A stretch of DNA of 62,776 nucleotides from Mycolicibacterium houstonense (GTDB lineage: Bacteria > Actinomycetota > Actinomycetes > Mycobacteriales > Mycobacteriaceae): NCBI RefSeq assembly GCF_900078665.2, contig NZ_LT546208.1:94689-157464 (forward strand), written 5' to 3'. The notes beneath the pieces are model-generated. The model worked only from the letters and a program-made list of their open reading frames with translations, did not search any database and was not told the DNA's origin. Position numbers and translations under genes: made by a program. Below are positions 19,658 through 27,296 of this stretch, in pieces (position 1 is the first letter of the stretch; every line of letters begins with the position of its first letter).

Positions 19658-21304
19658 GTGCAGTTCACCGTTCCGGCCGTCGCCGAAGCCGTCGCCGCCG
19701 CCATCGGAGACCGCCCGCTGATCGTCCAGGGCGACCGCCGATACACCTACCGGGAGATCGTCGACCGGTCGAATCGACTGGCGGCCTATCTGCATTCACG
19801 CGGGCTGGGCGCGCAGACCGAACGGGATGAACTCGCCGGCCACGAGGTGGGGCAGGATCTGCTGGGCATCTACGCCTACAACGGGCCCGAGTACGTCGAA
19901 TCGATGCTCGGCGCGTTCCGGGCCAGGGTGGCGCCGTTCAACGTCAACTACCGGTACGTCAAGAACGAATTGCAGTACCTGCTGGCAGATTCCGGCGCAT
20001 CGGCACTGGTGTATCACGCCGCGTTCGCGCCCCGGGTGGCCGAGATCCTTCCCGAGTTGCCCGCGCTGCGCGTGCTGATCCAGATCGCCGATGGCTCCGG
20101 CAACGAGCTGCTCGACGGCGCAGTGGATTACGAGTCGATCGTGGCCGGCACCGAGACGTCCGCGGCGGCCCCGGTGCAACCCAGCCCCGACGACCTCTAC
20201 GTGCTCTACACCGGCGGCACCACCGGCATGCCCAAGGGTGTGTTGTGGCGCCAACACGACATCTTCATGACCGCGTTCGGGGGCCGCAACATGGTCACCG
20301 GCGAGAAGGCGCAATCCGTCGACGAGATCGCCGCCAGAGCCACCGAGAATCCCGGCACGAAGCTGATGATCCTGCCTCCACTGATCCACGGCGCGGCGCA
20401 ATGGGCCGCGATGACCGCGATCAGCACCGGCCAGACTCTCGTATTCCCCACCGTGGTGGACCGATTCGACGCCGAAGACATCGTTCGCACCATCGAACGC
20501 GAACAGGTGCTGGTGGCCACCGTGGTGGGTGACGCCATGGCACGCCCGCTGCTGGATGCCATCAGGGCCGGCACGGCCGACGTGTCATCGCTCTCCGTGG
20601 TGGCCAACGGCGGCGCGCAACTGACCCCGTATGTCAAACAACAACTCATCGACGCCAAGGACAACCTCATCGTCGTCGACGGGGTCGGGTCTTCCGAAAC
20701 CGGCGCCCAGATGAGCCACATGTCGGCACCCGGTGCGGTGTCCACCGGAACCTTCAATGCCGGGCCCGATACCTGCGTGGTCGCAGAGGATTTCACCACG
20801 GTACTGCCCGCCGGGCACGACGGACTGGGCTGGCTGGCACAGCGCGGGTTCGTGCCGCTGGGCTATAAGGGCGATGCCGCAAAGACCGCGGCGACCTTCC
20901 CCGTCATCGACGGGGTGCGCTATGCGACACCCGGTGACCGGGCCCGCCACCTGGACAGCGGGGCAATCGAACTGCTCGGCCGCGACTCCGTCACCATCAA
21001 TTCCGGTGGGGAGAAGATCTTCGCCGAGGAAGTCGAATCCGCGCTCGCCTCCCATCCCGCGGTGCGCGACGTGGTGGTCACGGGCCGACCGAGTGAACGC
21101 TGGGGCCAAGAGGTGGTGGCCATCGTCGCGTTGAGCGGAAACGCGCCCGCCACCGCCGACGAGCTGATCCGGCATGCCGAATGCTCGATCGCCCGTTACA
21201 AGCTGCCCAAGGCCGTGTTGTTCCGACCGACCATCGAGCGCAGCCCGGCCGGCAAGGCCGACTACCGGTGGGCCCGCCAGCAGGCGATCAGCGAAACTTC
21301 TTGA
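19658..21304 (+). CDS. Acyl-CoA synthetase, FadD19-like
   Basis: This 548-residue AMP-forming ligase (PF00501/PF13193) converts a carboxylic acid, ATP and CoA to an acyl-CoA. Motifs are YTGGTTGMPKG (P-loop), VGSSETG, ATPGDRA, GRDSVTINSGGEKIF (hinge) and SPAGKADYRWA with the catalytic Lys. The GGTTG and GEKIF forms and the PADYRWA-like tail resemble FadD19, which activates C24 sterol side-chain acids in mycobacteria. The start is GTG 19658 after GAGGAG. Residues 55-70 (ERDELAGHEVGQ) are a small insertion shared with the ligase at 35437-37038. Confidence 0.9.
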   Translation: MQFTVPAVAEAVAAAIGDRPLIVQGDRRYTYREIVDRSNRLAAYLHSRGLGAQTERDELAGHEVGQDLLGIYAYNGPEYVESMLGAFRARVAPFNVNYRYVKNELQYLLADSGASALVYHAAFAPRVAEILPELPALRVLIQIADGSGNELLDGAVDYESIVAGTETSAAAPVQPSPDDLYVLYTGGTTGMPKGVLWRQHDIFMTAFGGRNMVTGEKAQSVDEIAARATENPGTKLMILPPLIHGAAQWAAMTAISTGQTLVFPTVVDRFDAEDIVRTIEREQVLVATVVGDAMARPLLDAIRAGTADVSSLSVVANGGAQLTPYVKQQLIDAKDNLIVVDGVGSSETGAQMSHMSAPGAVSTGTFNAGPDTCVVAEDFTTVLPAGHDGLGWLAQRGFVPLGYKGDAAKTAATFPVIDGVRYATPGDRARHLDSGAIELLGRDSVTINSGGEKIFAEEVESALASHPAVRDVVVTGRPSERWGQEVVAIVALSGNAPATADELIRHAECSIARYKLPKAVLFRPTIERSPAGKADYRWARQQAISETS

Positions 21305-22775
21305 GCCGTGCTGCGGTTCGGCCGCGCGCCCGCCGCAGGGCGAGGTTCGTGCTGAACCGCATCGGCGCGGTGAAGGGGTTGGCCGCATGGCCGGTGACGC
21401 TGAACGGCAGGTCGGTGCCCACCACGGTGCGGTAGTGGCTGAACGCATCGAAGCCGGCCTTCCCGTGATAGGCGCCCGTCCCGCTGCGGCCGACCCCGCC
21501 GAACGGGGCATCTGACGGGATCATGTGTGCGGCAAAGTCGTTGCGGGCCACCCCACCGCTGCGGGTGTGGCTGACGAAGTGCCGGAAGTCGGCGTCGTCC
21601 GGCCCGAACCAGTAGGCCACCAGGGGCGACGGGTTCGCATTGATGTGGTCGACGGGCTCCTCGAGCCGTGAGTAGCCGCGGACCACGAGCACCGGCCCGA
21701 ACACCTCTTCAGTCGCGATCCGCATCCGGTGATCGACGTCGCGCACGATGGTCGGGGCAATCTTGCGCGAGCCCGGATCGGGCAGCGTCTCCCCCGGTGG
21801 CACCACGGCGTCGATCCGGGCCCCGTTGGTGCGGGCGTCGGCGATCAGCCCGACCACCCGGTCGAAGTTCGCCTGGTTGACCGAGGCGCAGTAATCGGGA
21901 TTGCCCACGATGCTCGGGAACAGATCGCTCCACGTCCGGCGGGCCACCGCGACGAACCGGTCCACCTGGGCATCCGGCACGAAGACGTAGTCCGGGCAGA
22001 CGCACACCTGCCCGCCGTTGACCATGCGCGCCTGGGCGATTCGGCTCGCCGCCCGTTCGATGTCCGCCCCGGGAGCCACGACCACAGGGTTCTTGCCGCC
22101 CAACTCCAACGTCACCGGGACGAGGTTGTCGGCGGCGGCCCGGGCCACCAGCGCCCCGATCGACGGCGAACCCGTGAAGAACAGGTGGTCGAACGGCAGA
22201 CCGGCGAACTGCGCGGCCACCTCCGGACCGCCGGTGACGACCTGGAGTTCGGTTGCGTCGAAATACCTCGGAGCCGTCTGCGCCATGAGTTCGGCGGTGT
22301 GTGGAGTCACCTCGGACATCTTGATCATCACCCGATTCCCCGCGGCGAACGCCGCCGCCGCGGGCAGCACCGTCAACTGGATCGGGAAGTTCCACGGGCC
22401 GATGATGCCGACCACCCCGAGCGGGCTCGGAAGCACTTCGGCACGCAGGCCCGCGAACCGAGCGACGCGCATCAGCTTCGTCGCGCGCATCCACCGCGGG
22501 ATATGCGCCCTGGTGTGCTCGATGACCGAGAGCATGCCAAGGATCTCGGCCAGGAACGCGGCAGAACGTGACCGCGATCCGTAGTCGGCCTCCGTGGCGG
22601 CGACGAAGTCCTCGGAGTTGTCCAGGATCATCGCCAGCAGACAGTCGATTCGATTGCGGCGCAACGTCACATCGGGTGGGCCGGCGGCGATGAACGACTG
22701 GCGTTGGGCAGCCAGCATCTCATCGAGGCCGGCGTACTGCGGCCGCGTCGCCGCCCGTTCTTCGATCGCACTCAT
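21288..22775 (-). CDS. Aldehyde dehydrogenase (coniferyl-aldehyde-dehydrogenase-like)
   Basis: This 495-residue NAD(P)-dependent aldehyde dehydrogenase (PF00171) has FTGSPSIG for cofactor, LELGGKN with the general-base Glu, and NGGQVCVCPDY with the nucleophilic Cys. The SDAPFGGVGRSGTGAYHG tail and the short hydrophobic-basic C-terminus resemble the coniferyl/long-chain aldehyde group. ATG 22775 is chosen, with GAGAGG upstream. It converges with the FadD gene, overlapping by 17 bases, and is divergent from an alcohol-dehydrogenase-like SDR. Together they could turn an alcohol into an acid for the ligase. Confidence 0.9.
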   Translation of the reverse strand: MSAIEERAATRPQYAGLDEMLAAQRQSFIAAGPPDVTLRRNRIDCLLAMILDNSEDFVAATEADYGSRSRSAAFLAEILGMLSVIEHTRAHIPRWMRATKLMRVARFAGLRAEVLPSPLGVVGIIGPWNFPIQLTVLPAAAAFAAGNRVMIKMSEVTPHTAELMAQTAPRYFDATELQVVTGGPEVAAQFAGLPFDHLFFTGSPSIGALVARAAADNLVPVTLELGGKNPVVVAPGADIERAASRIAQARMVNGGQVCVCPDYVFVPDAQVDRFVAVARRTWSDLFPSIVGNPDYCASVNQANFDRVVGLIADARTNGARIDAVVPPGETLPDPGSRKIAPTIVRDVDHRMRIATEEVFGPVLVVRGYSRLEEPVDHINANPSPLVAYWFGPDDADFRHFVSHTRSGGVARNDFAAHMIPSDAPFGGVGRSGTGAYHGKAGFDAFSHYRTVVGTDLPFSVTGHAANPFTAPMRFSTNLALRRARGRTAARLKKFR

Positions 22776-22822
22776 CGATTCCGACCTCTCACCAGGCACG
22801 TCGCCCGAGCCTCCGAAACCCC

Positions 22823-22841
22823 TCCGGTAAGGCTAACGGTA
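22823..22841. promoter_or_regulatory. Candidate TetR operator (site 5)
   Basis: TCCGGTAA-GGC-TAACGGTA matches 12 of 16 arm positions. It lies 48 bp upstream of the aldehyde dehydrogenase start. Confidence 0.5.
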
Positions 22842-22901
22842 GCACCTGGAAGTACGTCGGACTCGATTGTCCAGCTTGGTCGAATTGTTTACAGTCATCC
22901 T

Positions 22902-22920
22902 TACTGTCGCTCATTCAGTT
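22902..22920. promoter_or_regulatory. Candidate TetR operator, degenerate (site 6)
   Basis: TACTGTCG-CTC-ATTCAGTT matches 11 of 16 arm positions, 12 bp before the SDR start at 22932. A half-site TTACAGTC lies at 22889-22896 in the opposite orientation, so binding here may be complex. Confidence 0.45.
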
Positions 22921-22931
22921 GGAGGTCGGCC

Positions 22932-23717
22932 ATGCCGGAAACCGCACGCAGAATCGTCGTCGTCGGCGCTGGATCCGGGATCGGAGCAGCCGCCGCGGCG
23001 CACTTCTACCACCGCGGCGACCACGTCCTCGCGGTGGACCTGCGTGCCAACGACACGCCGGCATCCGAACACGCCACCTGCGACCTCCGAGACGCCGGCG
23101 ACATCGCCCGACTGCTGTGCGAGATCGGGGACGGCTGGGACGCGCTAGCACACGTGGCCGGAGTACCGGGCACAGCGCCGGCTGCCGATGTTCTGAAGGT
23201 CAACTATCTCGGCATGCGGCTGATGGCCGAGGGGATGCTGCCGCTGCTGCGTCACGGCGGGTCGATCGTCACCGTGGCCTCCACAGCGGCGCTGGGTTGG
23301 CAACAGCGCCTCGACATCCTGGACGGATTGCTCGAGCTGACCGATGGAGATGCGGTGGCGCAGTGGCAGACCGGGCAGGATCCAGATTTTCCGGTCTACA
23401 CCACCTCGAAGCAGGCTGCGATCCTGTTCACCAAGCGGGTGGCCGGACCCGCCTGGACGAAATTCGGGGTACGGGTCAACACCGTCAGCCCGGGGCCGGT
23501 CGAGACCCCGATCCTGTCCGACTTCGAGCAGACCATGGGCAAGGACGTCCTCGATTTGGTGCGCACGACGGTGGGCCGGCACGCCACCGTCGACGACGTG
23601 GTGCCCCTGATCGCGTTCCTGACCTCCCCCGAGGCACGGTGGATCAACGGTCAGGACATCCAGGTCGACGCCGGGTTCATCGCGACGATGACCCACGGTG
23701 CGCCGATCCCGCTCTGA
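22932..23717 (+). CDS. Short-chain dehydrogenase (coniferyl-alcohol-dehydrogenase-like)
   Basis: This 261-residue classical SDR has the cofactor motif GAGSGIG near residue 12, a Ser in VTVASTAALG, the catalytic YTTSK, and NTVSPGPVETPI. The short N-terminal half with AVDLRAND, and the insertion before the Tyr that carries DILDGLLELTDGDAV, resemble the 3-alpha-hydroxysteroid/coniferyl alcohol dehydrogenase group, which oxidises primary or ring alcohols with NAD. GGAGG precedes ATG 22932. It is divergent from the aldehyde dehydrogenase of matching type and followed by the P450-TetR operon. Confidence 0.88.
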   Translation: MPETARRIVVVGAGSGIGAAAAAHFYHRGDHVLAVDLRANDTPASEHATCDLRDAGDIARLLCEIGDGWDALAHVAGVPGTAPAADVLKVNYLGMRLMAEGMLPLLRHGGSIVTVASTAALGWQQRLDILDGLLELTDGDAVAQWQTGQDPDFPVYTTSKQAAILFTKRVAGPAWTKFGVRVNTVSPGPVETPILSDFEQTMGKDVLDLVRTTVGRHATVDDVVPLIAFLTSPEARWINGQDIQVDAGFIATMTHGAPIPL

Positions 23718-23744
23718 CGGTAGGCAGAGCAGCGCAGATTCCAT

Positions 23745-23763
23745 TACTGTAATAATTACAGTA
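23745..23763. promoter_or_regulatory. TetR-type operator, perfect palindrome (site 7)
   Basis: TACTGTAA-TAA-TTACAGTA matches all 16 arm positions; the symmetry extends one more base on each side. It lies 46 bp before the P450 start, whose operon includes the TetR gene, so autoregulation is likely. Confidence 0.88.
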
Positions 23764-23808
23764 ATATGCATCAGGATGACGGATCCGTTCCGAGTGGTGG
23801 GGTGAGCT

Positions 23809-25029
23809 GTGGGTAGTGAAGTTCAGGATGTCGTCGAGGAATCGGCCGCCGACGACACCGCTGGTCTGCTCCGCGACCCGTACCCGATCTTCGCGCGACA
23901 TCGTGCCGCGCACGGGGTGTTCCGCGGCTCGGTGATGGATTGGTCCAAGACACCGGAAGCCCTGATGCCGGAACACCAATTCGCGGCGGTGTCCTTCGAC
24001 GCGGCCAACACGGTGTTCCGGGACGGCAAGTCGTTCAACTCACGGATCTATGACAGCACCATCGGACTGTTCATCGGTCCCACCATCCTGGCCATGGAGG
24101 GCAAGACCCACCGCGACCACCGCAACCTGGTCTCGGCCGCATTCAAATCCCGCTCCCTGCAACGCTGGGAGCCCGAGATCGTCCGCCCGATCTGCGAGGC
24201 ACTCGTCGACGAGTTCATCGAGGCCGGCACCGCTGATCTGGTGCGCGACTTCACGTTCGAGTTCCCCACCCGGGTCATCTCGAAGCTGCTGGGCCTGCCC
24301 GAGGAAGACCTGCCCTGGTTCCGGCAGCGCGCGGTGGAACTCATCAGCTACACGGTGAAGTACAAGCGGGCGTTCGAAGCCTCGGCGGCGCTGAAGGATT
24401 ACTTCCTCGATCAGATCGAGCGGCGCAGATCCACCCCCACCGAGGACATCATCGGCGACCTCGTCACCGCGGAGATCGACGGCGAGAAACTCACGGACGA
24501 GGCCATCTACTCATTCCTGCGGTTGCTGCTGCCGGCCGGGCTGGAGACCACCTACCGGTCCTCGGGCAATCTGCTCTACCTCCTGCTCACCCATCCCGAT
24601 CAGTTCGCCGCCGTACAGGCCGACCAGGAGTTGATCGGCCAGGCCATCGAGGAGGGCCTGCGTTACGAAACTCCGCTGACCACCGTGCAACGCTCGACCA
24701 CCCAGGACACCGAGCTCGGCGGGGTCACACTCCCCGCGGGCGCGGTGATCGACGTCTGCATCGGGTCGGCGAATCGCGACGAGAACCGCTGGGAACGCCC
24801 CGAGGAATTCGACATCTTCCGGAAGCGATTACCGCACATCACCTTTGCCGCGGGCGAACACACCTGCCTGGGCTTACACCTGGCCCGGATGGAAACCCGG
24901 GTGGCGCTGGAATCGCTGCTCGACCGGGTCACCGACCTCGACCTGGTCACCGACGACGATCCGCACATCTTCGGACAACCCTTCCGGTCCCCCACCGCCA
25001 TTCCCGTCACCTTCAAGCCGATCCGCTAG
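23809..25029 (+). CDS. Cytochrome P450
   Basis: This 406-residue P450 has the haem motif FAAGEHTCLG with Cys near 353, I-helix LLPAGLETTYRS (AGxET variant) and K-helix EEGLRYETP. It is not a close copy of the P450 at 5103-6338. It starts at GTG 23809 after GGGGTGAG. The TetR gene begins 12 bases after its stop, so the two form an operon behind the perfect operator. Its position with the regulator suggests it performs an early, perhaps first, oxidation of the inducing compound; that is inference. Confidence 0.93.
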   Translation: MGSEVQDVVEESAADDTAGLLRDPYPIFARHRAAHGVFRGSVMDWSKTPEALMPEHQFAAVSFDAANTVFRDGKSFNSRIYDSTIGLFIGPTILAMEGKTHRDHRNLVSAAFKSRSLQRWEPEIVRPICEALVDEFIEAGTADLVRDFTFEFPTRVISKLLGLPEEDLPWFRQRAVELISYTVKYKRAFEASAALKDYFLDQIERRRSTPTEDIIGDLVTAEIDGEKLTDEAIYSFLRLLLPAGLETTYRSSGNLLYLLLTHPDQFAAVQADQELIGQAIEEGLRYETPLTTVQRSTTQDTELGGVTLPAGAVIDVCIGSANRDENRWERPEEFDIFRKRLPHITFAAGEHTCLGLHLARMETRVALESLLDRVTDLDLVTDDDPHIFGQPFRSPTAIPVTFKPIR

Positions 25030-25040
25030 GGGACGCTGAC

Positions 25041-25727
25041 ATGGCCGGGCCCGAGGGCGCAGGTGGTCGTCGACGCCGCGAACGCGGATCGATCAGCGTC
25101 GACGAAATCCTGCGTGGCGCTTTTGAACTCGCCGGCGAGGAATCGATCGACCAGCTCAGCATGCCGCAACTGGCCCGTCACCTCGATGTCGGGGTGACCA
25201 GCATCTACTGGTACTTCCGCCGCAAGGACGAGCTACTCGACGCGATGACGGAACGCATGCTGCACGACTACGACTTCAGCGTGCTGGCCATCGATCCCGG
25301 CACCTGGCGCGAATCCCTACGGGCCCACGCTCATCGCATGCGGGAGATGTTCACGCGCAATCCCATTGTCTGCGACCTCATCTTGATCCGCGGCACCCGT
25401 GGCCTGCCCGCCGCGCGGACAGCACTGGAAAAGATCGAGCAGCCGGTGGCCGCGCTCGTGGCGGCCGGGCTCACCGCCAGGCAGGCCTTCGACACCTACA
25501 CCGCCATCGCCGTGCTGGTGCGCAGCTCGGCGGTGCTGCAACGGCTGCAGACCCGCACCGCCGAGGTCGAATTCCCCCGGGAGTACTGGGAACAGGTGAT
25601 CGACCCCGAGGCAATGCCGCTGATCGCGTCGATCCCCGGACGGGGTTACCGGATCGGCATGGCCGACGATATCAACTTCGACCACATCCTCGACAGCATC
25701 CTCGATCGCGCGGCATCCTTCGCCTGA
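25041..25727 (+). CDS. TetR family transcriptional regulator
   Basis: This 228-residue regulator has an N-terminal helix-turn-helix at about residues 17-60: EILRGAFELAGEES then LSMPQLARHLDVGVTSIYWYFRRKDELL. The C-terminal part is a ligand-binding helical domain ending DINFDHILDSILDR. It lies in an operon with the P450 behind the perfect operator site 7, so it is the leading candidate to bind that motif and to repress the regulon. It shares the RRRERGSI, GAFELA and VGVTSIYWYFR blocks with the TetR at 41257-41982. The inducer is unknown. Confidence 0.92.
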   Translation: MAGPEGAGGRRRRERGSISVDEILRGAFELAGEESIDQLSMPQLARHLDVGVTSIYWYFRRKDELLDAMTERMLHDYDFSVLAIDPGTWRESLRAHAHRMREMFTRNPIVCDLILIRGTRGLPAARTALEKIEQPVAALVAAGLTARQAFDTYTAIAVLVRSSAVLQRLQTRTAEVEFPREYWEQVIDPEAMPLIASIPGRGYRIGMADDINFDHILDSILDRAASFA

Positions 25728-25730
25728 CTT

Positions 25731-27266
25731 CTACTGCCGGGGCAGCCGCCAGCCGATCGTCTTGGTCTCGGTGTACTGCGCGAACCCCTCGATGCCGCAC
25801 TGTCTTCCGATGCCGCTGTTCTTGTACCCGCCGAACGGCGCATCGGCGCCGTAGTACATGCCGCCATTAACTCCAATGGCCCCGGTGCGGATGCGCCGGG
25901 CGATGCCCATCGCGCGCTCGGGTGACGCCGATACCACCGCCCCGGCCAGACCGAACGCGCTGTGGTTGGCGATCCGCACCGCCTCGTCGTCATCGTCGAA
26001 CGGCAGCATCACCAGCACCGGCCCGAACACCTCGTCCTGGGCGATGGGCGATCCCGGGTCCGCCCCGACGATGACGGTGGGCGCGACGAAGTGGCCGTCG
26101 CGCAGGTGATCATCCAACCCCGCGGCCTCACTGCCGCCCACGACGACGTCGGCGCCGTCACGACGGGCACCGTCGATGGCGTTGAGCACGCGTTGCTTTT
26201 GCGCGGCACTGATCAGCGGGCCGACGAGCGTGGTCGGTAACGCCGGATCACCCACCGGGACCGCGGCGAACGCCATGGATACGTTGGCGACGGCCTCGTC
26301 GAACAGGCTGCGGTGCACCAACATCCGCGTATTGGCCGCGCACGCCTGTCCGGCGTGCACGCAGGCACCGATGGCGCCGGGGATGATGTGACCGGGCTTG
26401 GCGTCGTCGAGCACGATCATCGCCGACTTGCCGCCGAGTTCCAAGAAGGTCCGCTTCATGGTGTCGGCGCCCACCCGCATCAGATGCCGGCCGACCGCCG
26501 TCGACCCAGTGAACGACACCAGGTCGACGCGGGGGTCGGTGCCCAACTGCCCGGCCACCTCGTTGGACGGGGTCGGCACCACGTTGACGACGCCGGCCGG
26601 GATGTCGGTGCGCTCGGCGATCAGCCGGCCCAGCCGGGTGGCGTTCCACGGCGTATTCGGATCCGGTTTGAGTACCACCGTGTTTCCCGCCGCCAGGGCC
26701 GGCCCGAGCTTGTTGAGGATCACCTCGATCGGGAAGTTCGACGGCGTGATCGCGGCGACCACCCCGACCGCCTCCTTGACCACGGTGCGGGCGTTGCGCT
26801 CACCGAACAGCCCGCCGCCGTCGAGCCGGCGCTCCCATTCGAATTCGTCGATCAACCGGGCCGGGTACCGCAGAGCGTCGGCCAACGGCCAGTCCAGTTG
26901 AGCATTCTCGGTGGTCATCACCGGGCAACCGACCTCAGCGATCAGTTCCTCACGCAAATCGTCCTTTTCGGCCTCGATGGCGTCCTGCAACTGCGCCAGC
27001 ACGCGCTGACGCAGCCCGCGATTGGTGCTCCAGTCGGATTCGTCGAACGCGCGCCGGGCCGCCCCGATCGCGGCGTCCATATCCTGCGCTTCGGCGGCCG
27101 CGGTCGTGCCCAGTACCAGTCCAGTGGCCGGGCTGAGATTGTCGAACTCCGCTCCGGACGCCGCGGCCACGAGCTCACCGTCGATCAGCATGCGCTTCTC
27201 GGCTCGTCCGGCGGCACGCCGGCCGATGTCCACACTGGTGACGACCTCGTCCGCGACTTCGCTCAC
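25731..27266 (-). CDS. Aldehyde dehydrogenase
   Basis: This 511-residue aldehyde dehydrogenase has ITPSNFPIEVILNKLGPALAAGN, SFTGSTAVG, FLELGGKSA with the Glu, and HAGQACAANTRM with the nucleophilic Cys. It is distinct from the one at 21288-22775. The in-frame ATG at 27266 is only seven bases from operator site 8, so the mRNA from this start would be almost leaderless; a later ATG at 27191 (MLIDGELVAA), preceded by GAGAAG, would give the standard family N-terminus. It converges on the TetR gene with a three-base gap. Confidence 0.9.
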   Translation of the reverse strand: MSEVADEVVTSVDIGRRAAGRAEKRMLIDGELVAAASGAEFDNLSPATGLVLGTTAAAEAQDMDAAIGAARRAFDESDWSTNRGLRQRVLAQLQDAIEAEKDDLREELIAEVGCPVMTTENAQLDWPLADALRYPARLIDEFEWERRLDGGGLFGERNARTVVKEAVGVVAAITPSNFPIEVILNKLGPALAAGNTVVLKPDPNTPWNATRLGRLIAERTDIPAGVVNVVPTPSNEVAGQLGTDPRVDLVSFTGSTAVGRHLMRVGADTMKRTFLELGGKSAMIVLDDAKPGHIIPGAIGACVHAGQACAANTRMLVHRSLFDEAVANVSMAFAAVPVGDPALPTTLVGPLISAAQKQRVLNAIDGARRDGADVVVGGSEAAGLDDHLRDGHFVAPTVIVGADPGSPIAQDEVFGPVLVMLPFDDDDEAVRIANHSAFGLAGAVVSASPERAMGIARRIRTGAIGVNGGMYYGADAPFGGYKNSGIGRQCGIEGFAQYTETKTIGWRLPRQ

Positions 27267-27272
27267 GCACTT

Positions 27273-27291
27273 AACTGTAACACTTACAGTA
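27273..27291. promoter_or_regulatory. TetR-type operator (site 8)
   Basis: AACTGTAA-CAC-TTACAGTA matches 15 of 16 arm positions. It fills the short gap between the molybdopterin oxidoreductase stop (27297) and the aldehyde dehydrogenase start (27266), and would control the latter. Confidence 0.8.
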
Positions 27292-27296
27292 AGGTG

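Noticed and set aside
22889..22907. Everted half-sites TTACAGT and TTACTGT before the SDR
   Set aside because: Their orientation does not form the 19-bp operator; I kept only the overlapping candidate at 22902.
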